A stretch of 31,487 nt of DNA from an uncultured Oscillospiraceae bacterium (GCA_905212515.1 CAJMEU010000009.1:1-31487); one strand, 5' to 3'; shown: positions 1 to 9,173, numbered from the stretch's first letter. Notes: generated by a model from the sequence alone, not told the origin. Numbers and translations are program-made.

Positions 1-1004
<1,004 letters not shown>

Positions 1005-1022
1005 GCTTCGCAGTCTCATCCC

Positions 1023-1051
1023 CGGGGGACGCAGTGCGTCCCCCGTTTTTT
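1023..1051 (+). terminator. Rho-independent terminator of secA
   Basis: An 11-bp perfect GC-rich inverted repeat (1023-1033 with 1035-1045, CGGGGGACGCA arm) is followed directly by six T. It starts 18 bases after the secA stop. Confidence 0.9.
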
Positions 1052-1080
1052 GCCGCCCGCGCATTCCTTTGCCCCAAATG

Positions 1081-1231
1081 GCCGCAGGCTGTTTTTTTGG
1101 TCATGTGGGCCGTCCCCGGCCCGCGGCCATCAAAATCAGTTTTTCTGTTGCCATGCAACAGAAAATAGCCTGCGGCTTTTTTTCGGCCCTGCGGCCCGTC
1201 CCCTGGCCGCGGCCATCATGATAAGTTTTTA
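1081..1231. repeat. Imperfect tandem repeat and nested inverted repeats between secA and the ABC operon
   Basis: Two related units lie 87 bases apart (1081-1144 and 1168-1231). They share a GCnGC-rich head, a T-run, a GGCC-rich middle, the block CGCGGCCATCA and an AAGTTTTT/CAGTTTTT end. Superimposed on this, 1081-1095 is the reverse complement of 1162-1176 with one mismatch, and the second arm runs into seven T (1177-1183). A smaller perfect 11-bp hairpin, TTTTCTGTTGC with loop CAT, occupies 1141-1165 and shares bases with the large stem, so the two are alternative folds. The element could be a duplicated terminator or attenuator, or a small dispersed repeat. No gene was found here. Confidence 0.6.
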
Positions 1232-1250
1232 TTGCAAAAGCGATAAAAAA

Positions 1251-1311
1251 CGGGCGGGGCCGTTACCTCCGCCCGCCGAAAGCCGGGCCCTGCGGCTGGG
1301 GCCCCGTAACG
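1251..1311 (+). other. Possible structured 5' leader of the ABC exporter operon
   Basis: A 7-bp hairpin (CGGGCGG at 1251-1257 with CCGCCCG at 1269-1275) overlaps a longer-range pairing in which CGTTAC (1261-1266, in the hairpin loop) can pair with GTAACG (1306-1311). The stretch lies 45-105 bases ahead of the ABC start codon. It matches no riboswitch class that I recognise, and could simply be GC-rich spacer. I see no convincing sigma-70 promoter between 1052 and 1357. Confidence 0.3.
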
Positions 1312-1357
1312 AGGCGCGCCGCCGTGCTCCGGCGCCCGGGATTGACAGAGAGGAATT

Positions 1358-3217
1358 ATGAAACAACAGGAAAACACATTGAAAACGCACATTCCCAAAG
1401 GCTTCCGCAGCCGGCTGCTGGGCCAGCTGTTCAGCGGTTATAAACGCTGGTTCGCCCTGGGCATCGCGGCCACGGTGCTCAGCATCGTCACCGCCTACCT
1501 CACCCCATTGGTGGTCAGCTTCACCGTGGACAGCGTCATCGGCGAAAAGCCCATGGAGCTGCCCGCCTTTTTGGCCGATTTCGTGGCCGGCCGCGGCGGC
1601 CGGGACTATTTGGTGGCAAACCTTTGGCTGATGGGCGCCGTATTGCTGGCCACCAGCGCGGCGGGCGCCCTGTTCACCTATCTGCGCGGCCATAGCCTGG
1701 CCTATTTCGGCGAGGGCTTTGCCAAGCGCCTGCGGGACAAGCTGTTCACCCACCTGCAGGCCGTGCCCTACAGCTATTACGCCGGCGTGCAGACGGGCGA
1801 CCTGATCCAGCGCTGCACCTCCGATGTGGAGACGGTGCGCCGCTTCATCCAGATGCAGCTGATGCAGGTGGTGCGCACCGTCAGCATGGCGGTGGTTGCC
1901 TTTGCCATCATGCTGCCCATCAGCGGAAAAATGACGGCCATCAGCTGCTGCCTGATGCCCATTCTGGCGGTGTTCAGCTTCGTCTACTTCCGCCAGGTAC
2001 AGGTCCAGTTTTTGCAGGCCGACCAGGCCGAGGGCGCGCTGTCCACCGTCATCCAGGAAAATCTGACCGGCATGCGCGTGGTGCGCGCCTTCGCCCAGGA
2101 GCGGGCCGAGCTGGACAAATTCACCCGCGCCAACGGGACCTACCGTGGGCGGGTGATGCATCTGAATACCTTGATGGGCCTCTATTGGGGCGCGTCGGAC
2201 ACGCTGGGCTACTTACAGATCGCCCTGTCCCTGTGCTGCGGCGTGTGGTTCGCCGCCAAGGGCGAATTGTCCCTGGGCCAGGTGATGCTGTTCACCACCT
2301 ACACCTCCATGCTCACCTTCCCCATGCGCCAGCTGGGCCGCATTTTGGCGGACCTAGGCAAGGCCGACGTGTCCCTGACGCGCCTGGAGGACATCCTGTG
2401 CGCGCCGGAGGAGACCGAGCCCGGCCGCGCCCTGACGCCCGCCATCGACGGCAGCGTCGAGTTCCGCCATGTCAGCTTCGCCTATCCCGACGGCGGCGGC
2501 GAGGCCCTGCACGACGTCAGCTTCACCGTGCGGCCGGGACAGACGGTGGGCATATTGGGCAGCACCGGCGCAGGCAAAAGCACGCTGGTGCAGCTTTTGC
2601 AGCGCCTGTACCCCGTCACGGACGGGCAGGTGCTTCTTTCCGGCGTGGACGTCAAGGACATCGAGCGCCACCATCTGCGCCGCAGCGTGGGCCTTGTGCT
2701 GCAGGAGCCCTTCCTCTACGGCCGTACCATCGGCGAGAACATCGCCATCGCCCGGCCCGACGCCGACACCCAGGAGGTGTACGACGCCGCGCGCACGGCC
2801 GCCGTACACGACGTGATCGAGAGTTTCAAGGAGGGCTACGGCACCATCGTGGGCGAGCGGGGCGTCACCCTCTCCGGCGGGCAGAAGCAGCGGGTGGCCA
2901 TCGCGCGCACCCTGCTGCAGCACGCGCCCATCACCATTTTCGACGATTCCCTCTCGGCCGTGGACGCTGAGACGGACGCCGCCATCCGCGAGGCTTTGGC
3001 CCGCGGGCAGAGCGGCACCATGTTCCTCATCAGCCACCGCGTGGCCACCGTGCGCCGGGCCGACCTCATCCTGGTGATGGACGGCGGCCGCATCATCCAG
3101 CGGGGCACCCACGAGACCCTGTGCCGCGAGGAGGGCATGTACCGCCGCGTGTGCGCTTTGCAGAACGAGCTGCCGGATTCCGAACTGTCCGCGGCCCCCG
3201 AAGGAGGTGAGGCCTGA
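1358..3217 (+). CDS. ABC exporter half-transporter, subunit 1 (degenerate Walker B site)
   Basis: This is a 619-residue type IV ABC exporter half: an N-terminal six-helix transmembrane domain (about residues 15-320) fused to a nucleotide-binding domain. Walker A is GSTGAGKS near residue 401, the signature LSGGQ is at 505-509 and the H-loop is ISHR. Walker B reads IFDDS, so the catalytic glutamate is replaced by Asp (about residue 530). Start ATG follows GAGAGGAA. The stop TGA overlaps the ATG of the next gene by one base, so the two are translationally coupled. In heterodimeric exporters such as TM287/288 and BmrCD one subunit carries this non-catalytic site. The substrate cannot be read from sequence; drugs, lipids or peptides are all possible. 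Confidence 0.93.
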   Translation: MKQQENTLKTHIPKGFRSRLLGQLFSGYKRWFALGIAATVLSIVTAYLTPLVVSFTVDSVIGEKPMELPAFLADFVAGRGGRDYLVANLWLMGAVLLATSAAGALFTYLRGHSLAYFGEGFAKRLRDKLFTHLQAVPYSYYAGVQTGDLIQRCTSDVETVRRFIQMQLMQVVRTVSMAVVAFAIMLPISGKMTAISCCLMPILAVFSFVYFRQVQVQFLQADQAEGALSTVIQENLTGMRVVRAFAQERAELDKFTRANGTYRGRVMHLNTLMGLYWGASDTLGYLQIALSLCCGVWFAAKGELSLGQVMLFTTYTSMLTFPMRQLGRILADLGKADVSLTRLEDILCAPEETEPGRALTPAIDGSVEFRHVSFAYPDGGGEALHDVSFTVRPGQTVGILGSTGAGKSTLVQLLQRLYPVTDGQVLLSGVDVKDIERHHLRRSVGLVLQEPFLYGRTIGENIAIARPDADTQEVYDAARTAAVHDVIESFKEGYGTIVGERGVTLSGGQKQRVAIARTLLQHAPITIFDDSLSAVDAETDAAIREALARGQSGTMFLISHRVATVRRADLILVMDGGRIIQRGTHETLCREEGMYRRVCALQNELPDSELSAAPEGGEA

Positions 3218-5043
3218 TGGCGAACAACAAAAACGTCCGTTTGGACCAGAAGGATTATTCCTCAGACAAGATCGACCTCTCCGTGTGGAAGCGCCTTGTC
3301 GCCTACGCCCTGCGGCGCAAGGCCACGGTGGTGCGCCTGATGCTGACGCTGCTGGTGGTCAGCTGCGCCGACCTTTTGTATCCCCAGTTGTCCCGCTTTG
3401 CCATCGACCACTTCATCCAGGGCCACACCACCGCCGGCCTGCCCGCCTTCGCGGCGGTGTATGCGGCCGTGGTGCTGGTCCAGGGGCTGGGCGTGTTCTT
3501 CTTCGTGCGCGGCGCGGGCAGGCTGGAGATGGACATCAGCTACGACATCCGCCAGGACGCCTTCACCCGCTTGCAGGAGCTGTCGTTCAGCTTCTATGAC
3601 ACCACCTCCGTGGGCTGGCTGATGGCCCGCCTGGGCAGCGACGTGGCCCGCCTGGCGGACATGATCGCCTGGAGCCTGGTGGACCTGTGCTGGTCGGGCT
3701 TCTTCGTGGTGGGCATCGTGGGCGTGCTGCTGGCCATGAACTGGAAGCTGGGCCTGCTGATCCTCTCCGTGGCGCCCGTCATCGCCGTGCTGTGCGTGTT
3801 CTTCCAAAGGAAGATCCTGCGTCAGCAGCGCCTGGTGCGCGCGGCCAACAGCCGCATCACCGGCGCCTTCAACGAGGGCATCATGGGCGCCATCACCACC
3901 AAGACCCTGGTGCGGGAGGAGCGCAGCGGCCAGGAGTTCCGCGAGCTGACCGGCACCATGCGCGCCGCCGCCGTGCGGGCCGCCTTGTGGGGCGCGCTGT
4001 TCATGCCCCTCATCGTGTGCCTGGGCAGCGTGGCCACCGCCTTCGCCCTGGTGCGCGGCGGCCAATTGGTGTTCACCGGCGTTTTGGGCCTGGGCACGCT
4101 GGCGGCCTTCGTCAGCTACACCACCCAATTGTTTGACCCCATCCAGCAGCTGGCCAATATCCTGGCCGAGATGCAGGCCGCCCAGGCCTCGGCCGAGCGC
4201 GTGCTCGACCTGCTGGACACCGAGCCCGAGATCACCGATACCCCCGAGGTGGAGGCCCTGTACGGCACCTCCCTGGCCCCGAAGCGGGAGAATTGGCCCC
4301 CCATCACCGGCAAGGTGGAATTCAGGGACGTGGGCTTCTGCTACAACACCGGCGAGCGCGTGCTCGAGCATTTCGACCTCACCGTCCGGCCGGGCCAGAC
4401 CATCGCCCTGGTGGGCGAGACCGGCGCGGGCAAAAGCACCATCGTCAACCTGGTGTGCCGCTTTTACGAGCCCACCGAGGGCCAGGTGCTGATCGACGGC
4501 GCGGACTACCGCACCCGCAGCCAGCTGTGGCTGCACAGCGCCCTGGGCTATGTGCTGCAAACGCCCCATCTGTTCAGCGGCACCGTGGCGGACAACATCC
4601 GCTACGGCAGGCCGGAAGCCACCCTGGAGGAAGTAAAAGAAGCGGCCCGGCTGGCCAGCGCCTCCGGCTTCATCGAGGCCATGCCCGACGGCTACGACAC
4701 CCAGGTGGGCGAGGGCGGCGGCCGCCTTTCCACCGGTCAAAAGCAGCTGGTGTGCTTTGCCCGCGTGCTTTTGGCCGACCCGCGCATCTTCGTGCTGGAC
4801 GAGGCCACCTCCTCCATCGACACCGAGACCGAGCAGCTCATCCAGACGGCCATCACCAAAGTGCTGGAGGGCCGCACCAGTTTCGTGGTGGCCCACCGCC
4901 TGTCCACCATCCGCGGCGCGGACCGCATCCTCGTCATCCACGACGGCAAGATCGCCGAGGCCGGCACCCACGCCGAGCTGCTGGCGCTGAAAGGCCGCTA
5001 CTATCAGCTGTACACCCATCAGTACCACAGCGAATCCTTTTGA
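3217..5043 (+). CDS. ABC exporter half-transporter, subunit 2 (catalytic Walker B, LSTGQ signature)
   Basis: This 608-residue partner of the preceding half-transporter has a transmembrane domain over about residues 20-330 and a C-terminal ATPase domain. Walker A is GETGAGKST near residue 400, Walker B is VLDEATS with intact Glu about 529, and the H-loop is VAHR. The signature is LSTGQ (504-508) rather than LSGGQ. In the head-to-tail ATPase dimer this altered signature faces the Asp-bearing Walker B of subunit 1, while the normal LSGGQ of subunit 1 faces this intact Walker B. That gives one degenerate and one canonical ATP site, the hallmark of heterodimeric multidrug-type exporters. The start ATG overlaps the upstream stop (TGATG), with AAGGAGGT 8 bases upstream. 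A terminator follows at once. Confidence 0.94.
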   Translation: MANNKNVRLDQKDYSSDKIDLSVWKRLVAYALRRKATVVRLMLTLLVVSCADLLYPQLSRFAIDHFIQGHTTAGLPAFAAVYAAVVLVQGLGVFFFVRGAGRLEMDISYDIRQDAFTRLQELSFSFYDTTSVGWLMARLGSDVARLADMIAWSLVDLCWSGFFVVGIVGVLLAMNWKLGLLILSVAPVIAVLCVFFQRKILRQQRLVRAANSRITGAFNEGIMGAITTKTLVREERSGQEFRELTGTMRAAAVRAALWGALFMPLIVCLGSVATAFALVRGGQLVFTGVLGLGTLAAFVSYTTQLFDPIQQLANILAEMQAAQASAERVLDLLDTEPEITDTPEVEALYGTSLAPKRENWPPITGKVEFRDVGFCYNTGERVLEHFDLTVRPGQTIALVGETGAGKSTIVNLVCRFYEPTEGQVLIDGADYRTRSQLWLHSALGYVLQTPHLFSGTVADNIRYGRPEATLEEVKEAARLASASGFIEAMPDGYDTQVGEGGGRLSTGQKQLVCFARVLLADPRIFVLDEATSSIDTETEQLIQTAITKVLEGRTSFVVAHRLSTIRGADRILVIHDGKIAEAGTHAELLALKGRYYQLYTHQYHSESF

Positions 5044-5056
5044 TCAATTTGCAGAA

Positions 5057-5097
5057 AAAGCCCCGGGGAACTCTTTCAAAAAGTCCCCCGGGGCTTT
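5057..5097 (+). terminator. Terminator of the ABC exporter operon
   Basis: A stem of about 13 bp (AAAGCCCCGGGGA, 5057-5069, with its complement at 5084-5097) starts 13 bases after the stop codon and ends in CTTT. Confidence 0.85.
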
Positions 5098-5149
5098 CGT
5101 CATGCCCGCGCCAAAAACAGGGGCCTTGGCGCCTGGGCCGCGCCACACC

Positions 5150-5182
5150 CCCGGCGCGCCGTCCGGAGCGCCGGGCTTTTTT
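5150..5182 (+). terminator. Second plus-strand terminator
   Basis: CCCGGCGC (5150-5157) pairs with GCGCCGGG (5168-5175), followed by C and six T. It may back up the ABC operon terminator. Bases 5183-5255 hold another dyad (CCCTGGGAA/TTCCCAGGG) without a T-run and no gene that I can support. Confidence 0.65.
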
Positions 5183-5255
5183 CACCCTGCGGCCCTGGGA
5201 AACCCCAGGCCGGAACAGCCTTCCCAGGGCGATATTTCCTTGCGCGGGCACGCCT

Positions 5256-5618
5256 TCACTTCCCCTTTTTCAATTCTTCCCACGCCCCGGCCACACAGGC
5301 TTGGGCACGGTAAAACTGGGCTGTGCGCCGCCCCGCCCCGGCAAAAAAGTAGACGTCAAAGGCCGCCCCTCGCCCGGTGCCGCGACAGGCGACGCAGATC
5401 TGATAGCGGTCCCGGCGGCTTTTTATGACAAAGCCAAAGGCCTTCCGCCCTCTTTTTCCCCGCAGTTGCAATAGTTGGGGCGCGATGTGCGCCCGCAGCC
5501 CGCTCTGTGCCGCCCGGGCCCGGCAGGCCGTCATAAAGCGCCGCGCTTCGCCGCTTGGCTCCCCGCATTGGCGCAGCCGCAGCGTGGCCTGCCGCTGCCT
5601 TTTGGCCACCTCAATCAT
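5256..5618 (-). CDS. Small basic protein of unknown function, divergent from an XRE regulator
   Basis: I do not recognise this 120-residue protein. It begins MIEVAKRQRQATLRLRQ, is rich in Arg and Ala, and has hydrophobic, beta-like segments in its second half (around FGFVIKSRRDRYQICVACR and FDVYFFAGA). Codon third positions are G/C-rich like those of its neighbours, which supports real coding. I chose the ATG at 5618 because GGGGGAGG lies about 7 bases upstream; an in-frame ATG at 5660 has only a weak site. A TTGACA-17-TATTTT promoter lies about 60 bases upstream, overlapped by a large palindrome. The divergent XRE gene suggests it is the regulator's target. No signal peptide or transmembrane helix is visible. 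A spurious ORF cannot be fully excluded. Confidence 0.6.
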   Translation of the reverse strand: MIEVAKRQRQATLRLRQCGEPSGEARRFMTACRARAAQSGLRAHIAPQLLQLRGKRGRKAFGFVIKSRRDRYQICVACRGTGRGAAFDVYFFAGAGRRTAQFYRAQACVAGAWEELKKGK

Positions 5619-5680
5619 CCCTCCGCCTCCCCCTTCCTGCTCGCACGGCGCCCGCCGCATCAAACTTTTCCCCGGCGTCC

Positions 5681-5715
5681 AAAATAAAAATACTATAGTA
5701 TTTTTATTTTGTCAA
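5681..5715 (-). promoter_or_regulatory. Promoter of the unknown small gene, covered by a 30-bp perfect palindrome (likely XRE operator)
   Basis: Bases 5681-5710 form a perfect 30-bp palindrome of AT bases (half-site AAAATAAAAATACTA). On the minus strand TTGACA (5710-5715) and TATTTT (5687-5692) are 17 bp apart, so the palindrome covers the spacer and -10 box. A second, shorter dyad centred on ATAGTATT (CAATAGTATTG, 5727-5737) lies on the XRE side and shares the ATAGTATT core. A repressor bound here would block transcription of the minus-strand gene and probably of the regulator. Assignment to the XRE protein is inference from proximity. Confidence 0.65.
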
Positions 5716-5761
5716 ATATTTATATACAATAGTATTGCAATATAGATATTTCGAGGTAATT

Positions 5762-6040
5762 ATGCTGAGTGCAAGGATACGGGAACTGCGCTGTGCCAGA
5801 AACATCAGCCAGGTGGAGATGGCGCGGCTGCTGGGCGTGACGAAGCAAAGCGTCTCCAATTGGGAGAACAACAATATCCAGCCCTCGGTGGACATGCTGG
5901 TGAAGATCGCCCGGCTGTTCTCCGTATCGGCTGATTACCTGCTGTGCCTGGACGGCCGGCAGGTCTTGGACGTGACCGGCCTGCCGCCTGAATCTGTGGG
6001 CCACATCCAGCAGATCGTCGACGATATCCGCAAAAAATAA
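5762..6040 (+). CDS. XRE/Cro-C1 family helix-turn-helix regulator
   Basis: This 92-residue DNA-binding protein has an HTH_3 domain over about residues 3-60. The helix-turn-helix reads SQVEMARLLGVTKQSVSNWE, followed by the typical PSVDMLVKIARLFSVSADYLL segment. A short C-terminal tail (residues 65-92) may mediate dimerisation; there is no peptidase or sensor domain. The ATG at 5762 was chosen because GAGGT lies 5-10 bases upstream; the longer reading from 5735 lies in the AT-rich promoter. The neighbourhood (divergent small gene, palindromic operator, shared ATAGTATT motif) suggests autoregulation and control of the divergent gene. A phage-repressor-like or toxin-antitoxin-like role is possible but not shown. 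Confidence 0.88.
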   Translation: MLSARIRELRCARNISQVEMARLLGVTKQSVSNWENNNIQPSVDMLVKIARLFSVSADYLLCLDGRQVLDVTGLPPESVGHIQQIVDDIRKK

Positions 6041-6081
6041 ACAGCCGCCCGCCGGTCTCCGGCAAGCGGCTGTTCGTTTTT
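6040..6081. terminator. Bidirectional terminator between XRE and the ATPase-like gene
   Basis: AACAGCCGC (6040-6048) pairs with GCGGCTGTT (6066-6074), with an inner GCCGG/CCGGC stem. Five T follow on the plus strand; the minus side reads TTTATTTTTT. It serves both convergent genes. Confidence 0.85.
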
Positions 6082-6091
6082 CCCATCTGTG

Positions 6092-9061
6092 TCACGGCTT
6101 CTTCATCACGGCCATGGCCACGGTCAGCGCACACCAGGCCAGCTGGTACAGCAGGGCGATGCCCAGGTTCAGGCCCGCCAGGCCCGAACACAGGGCCAGC
6201 ACCACGCACACCACGGCGCTGAAGACGATGGCCCCGGCCTGCACCGTGCGGGCCAAATGCTCGCCCGTGGCCGCGCAGCTGGCCGCCCGCATGCCGGACA
6301 GGAACGAGGCGCAGGTGCCGTCGTGGATCATCACGCCGTCGCTGGTGGCGCGGTAGGCCGTCTCGGCGTTCAGCGCGTCGCACTCGGGCTGGCTCAGCAC
6401 CTTCACCGTGCCCTGGGGGATGCGGTATGTAGCGCTCACCAGCTCGCTGGTGACGTTGAAATCGTCGGACTGCACCAGCACGCTGATGCCGCTGGAGGCC
6501 AGGCGGTGCAGGATCTGCGCCGCGCCCTTGCTGGGCTTGTAGCTCACCAGGAACATGCCGAACAGCTTGCCGGACACGGCCAGGTAAATGGGCGCCCGCT
6601 TGCCGTTCTGGGTGTACTTCTGTTCGTAATCCAAACTGGGGATCTCGATGTCGTGGCGCTGCATCATCTCCCGGTTGCCGATGATCACGCGGTTGTGCTC
6701 GATCCAGCCGGTGAAGCCGTAGCCGGCCTCGGCGGTGACGCTCTCCACGTTGTACAGCATCTTCGTGTTGCCCTGGATGATAGAGAGGAAAATATCCTTC
6801 AGCGTGTCGCAGTTCTTGGAAAGGATGCTGGCCGCGTAAAGGATGGCGATGTCGATGCGCTCTTTCTCAAAGGTCTTGATGCCGTGCAGGCGCACGCTGC
6901 CCAGGGGGAACAGGTCCCGGGCGTTCAGCAGCACCGTGTTGGCGCGGCCCAGGGCCTGGATGGCCGAGGGGCCGGGGATGACGGCGCCGTGCGCGGCGGC
7001 GAATTTCTGCATCAGGCGGGCGGGCACGGCGTACACCAGCGTGCAGGCCAGGGGCGCGGCCAGGCACAGGGCCCCCGCCAGGGCGGACAGGGCGGCGGCG
7101 GCGTTCTTCTCCTTCACGGCCGCCACCACGGCGCACAGCAGCGCCCCGCCGCCCAGAATATAGCTCAGCTTCTGGGCCATGGCGTCATACAGCCGCGCCG
7201 AAAAACTCTGGGACAAGAAGCCCTTCACCAGGGCCGTGGGCCGGCTGACCAGCAGCACCGGGTCCGGCTCGCCCAGGCCCGCGCAAAGGCGCTTGGTCAG
7301 CTGAAGCTGCGGCATCAGGAAAGCGGCCGCGTGCTCGCTGCCGGAGCTGGCCAGGGCGAAATTGTCGCAGATCACCCGGATCTGCATCCATTTGCCCAGC
7401 GCGCAGGCAAACAGCAGCAGCGCCGCCACCGGGCTGAACAAGGTGGTGTGGGCCGCGTCGAAGCCGCCGCCCTGGGGCAGCATCTCCGCCACCAGGCACC
7501 AAAGGTTCTGCAAAAGGGCGCCGGCCGTGGCCAGTGCCGCGAAGCTGTCGGTGGTGGGGTCGGCCGCCAGGCCCACAAAGCCCTGCTGCAGCGTGCTCAG
7601 GCTCAGCAGCGCGCTCAAGGCCAGCAGCACAAAGTTGGCCAGCAGGAAAAACAGCGGCTTCTGTCCCCCGTCCAGCATGGCGGGCACAGGCAGGAAACTG
7701 TTCGCCGCCAGGCCGATGTACAGCATTACCAGCGCCAAAACGCCGGTGGCCACAGTGCGCAGCAGCCGCGTCTTGCGCATGGTGGCCAGGTTTTGGGCCA
7801 CCACCGGCGCGTCGGACAGGTTGCTGTACTCCTCCACCTCGGGGGCGGCATCCTCGTCGTCCAGGGGGATATCCACCGAGGCCTGTTTTTTCACTTTGGG
7901 GCGCGCGCCGGGCGCGCCGCCCTTCACGTTCAGGGTCAGGATATCGGCTTCCATGCCGTGCTTGCCCGTGGCGAACGCCCCGGTGCCGGTGCCCAGCAGC
8001 GTGTCGAAGCCCACGGCCTTGCCGCCGGCCAGCAGCTGGCTCACGTCCTCCAGGGTGCCGGTGGCGGACGGCGCGCCGCGCCCTGCTTTCGGCCGCTCGC
8101 CCGTGCGGAACCGCTCGGACGCGGCGGTGGCGCTGGTGTCGATGCCCAGGTCCTCCAGCGTGGCGGTGTCCAGCTTGGGCAGGGCCTCCGTATCCAGGGA
8201 CAGGGGCTCCATGCCCGCCAGGGTATTGCCCGGGGCGGAGGCCGCCTGTTTTTTCTTCTTTTTATGTTTGGGCGCCGGCGCCTGGGGCGCGGGCTCCTCC
8301 TCCGGCTCCGGCTGGGCGCCGGGCAGGATGGCGTCGAACTCGCCGGTCAGCGGCCCGGTGTCCTCGGCCTCGTCGCGGCTGAAAAAGCGCGTCAAAAACC
8401 CCTTTTTCCGCTTGTGGCCCGAGACGGCCTCCTCAATGGCCTCCCGGTCGGCCACCACGGTCTTGCCGAAGAAGGCGCGGAACTGGTCGTCCACCTCGCC
8501 GAACAGGTTGTTGCCCAGCGGCTCCTCCTCTTCCTCCATCACCAGCTCGTCGCCGGTGATGGCGGCCATCTGGCGGCTGATCTCCATCTGCATGGCGAAT
8601 TGGGCCGCGTTGTGGATGGTATTCTGGGCCTCGCGCTGCGCCTGCTCCATGATGCGGCGGCGCTCCTCCTCCTGCTTCTGGGCCTCGGCCTCGGTATAAG
8701 CCTTGATGGTGGGCAGCTCCAGCGTGGGGGGCTCGCTTTCGCTCTCATCCTCCTCCACGTGCAGGTCCTCGATAAACGGCTCCTCTTCTTCGGGCTCGGG
8801 CGGCACGGCGGGCGCCTGGGCGGCTTCGCCCTGCTCCTCGCGTTCCAGCCTTTCCTCTTCCTCCGCGCCGGGGAAGCTCAGCAAAATGGGCTCCACCTGC
8901 TTTTTGGGCTTTTTCGAATCGATGCCCAGCTCCCGCAGGATGGCGTTCAGCTCGCGGTCCGAATTGCGGCGGGGCCGGCGCGCCTCCTCGGCGGCGCGCT
9001 TTTCGCGCACCTGCTCCAGGATGCTGTCGATCTGGGAATTGTTGTGTTGGTCCGAACTCAA
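6092..9061 (-). CDS. Catalytically degenerate P-type ATPase-like membrane protein with long disordered N-terminus
   Basis: This protein has 989 residues. Residues 1-430 are highly charged and low in complexity, with Glu-rich runs, a coiled-coil-like stretch near 122-150 and Lys-rich patches, so probably disordered and cytoplasmic. Transmembrane helices follow near 433-455, 467-490, 505-528, 540-556, 632-650 and 655-680, with two more at 942-985. The region 655-800 keeps the order of a P1B-type ATPase: LAAPLACTL where the CPC helix should be, then GAVIPGPSAIQALGRANTV, then a nucleotide-domain-like GNREMM (795-800). The phosphorylation motif DKTGT is replaced by NARDLFP (713-719), and the hinge motif (GDN type) is replaced by SDDFN (865-869). 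It therefore cannot cycle like a pump. The start is TTG at 9061, with GGAGGG 9 bases upstream and no in-frame ATG until residue 138. It lies 112 bases after rlmB. The role is unknown; scaffold or sensor is a guess. Confidence 0.85.
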   Translation of the reverse strand: MSSDQHNNSQIDSILEQVREKRAAEEARRPRRNSDRELNAILRELGIDSKKPKKQVEPILLSFPGAEEEERLEREEQGEAAQAPAVPPEPEEEEPFIEDLHVEEDESESEPPTLELPTIKAYTEAEAQKQEEERRRIMEQAQREAQNTIHNAAQFAMQMEISRQMAAITGDELVMEEEEEPLGNNLFGEVDDQFRAFFGKTVVADREAIEEAVSGHKRKKGFLTRFFSRDEAEDTGPLTGEFDAILPGAQPEPEEEPAPQAPAPKHKKKKKQAASAPGNTLAGMEPLSLDTEALPKLDTATLEDLGIDTSATAASERFRTGERPKAGRGAPSATGTLEDVSQLLAGGKAVGFDTLLGTGTGAFATGKHGMEADILTLNVKGGAPGARPKVKKQASVDIPLDDEDAAPEVEEYSNLSDAPVVAQNLATMRKTRLLRTVATGVLALVMLYIGLAANSFLPVPAMLDGGQKPLFFLLANFVLLALSALLSLSTLQQGFVGLAADPTTDSFAALATAGALLQNLWCLVAEMLPQGGGFDAAHTTLFSPVAALLLFACALGKWMQIRVICDNFALASSGSEHAAAFLMPQLQLTKRLCAGLGEPDPVLLVSRPTALVKGFLSQSFSARLYDAMAQKLSYILGGGALLCAVVAAVKEKNAAAALSALAGALCLAAPLACTLVYAVPARLMQKFAAAHGAVIPGPSAIQALGRANTVLLNARDLFPLGSVRLHGIKTFEKERIDIAILYAASILSKNCDTLKDIFLSIIQGNTKMLYNVESVTAEAGYGFTGWIEHNRVIIGNREMMQRHDIEIPSLDYEQKYTQNGKRAPIYLAVSGKLFGMFLVSYKPSKGAAQILHRLASSGISVLVQSDDFNVTSELVSATYRIPQGTVKVLSQPECDALNAETAYRATSDGVMIHDGTCASFLSGMRAASCAATGEHLARTVQAGAIVFSAVVCVVLALCSGLAGLNLGIALLYQLAWCALTVAMAVMKKP

Positions 9062-9113
9062 ATCCTTAACCCTCCGATCCGTAAACTGCGGTCCGGGGCG
9101 ATACCGTCCCAGG

Positions 9114-9173
9114 GGCTGTTTGAAAAGCCGGGATCATTGTTTTTTTCGCAATTTCTCTCTGTTCAAACAAGCC
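9114..9173 (-). other. Inverted repeat in the rlmB to ATPase-like gap
   Basis: On the minus strand GGCTTGTTTGAA just after the rlmB stop is complementary to TTCAAACAGCC near 9115-9125, with one bulged base and a loop of about 36 bases. It lacks a T-run after the second arm, so it may be a processing or stabilising hairpin between co-transcribed genes, not a terminator. Confidence 0.4.

Noticed and set aside
3262..5028. 588-codon open frame on the minus strand opposite ABC subunit 2
   Set aside because: Composition is His/Gly/Gln-rich and featureless; the opposite strand encodes an unmistakable ABC exporter.
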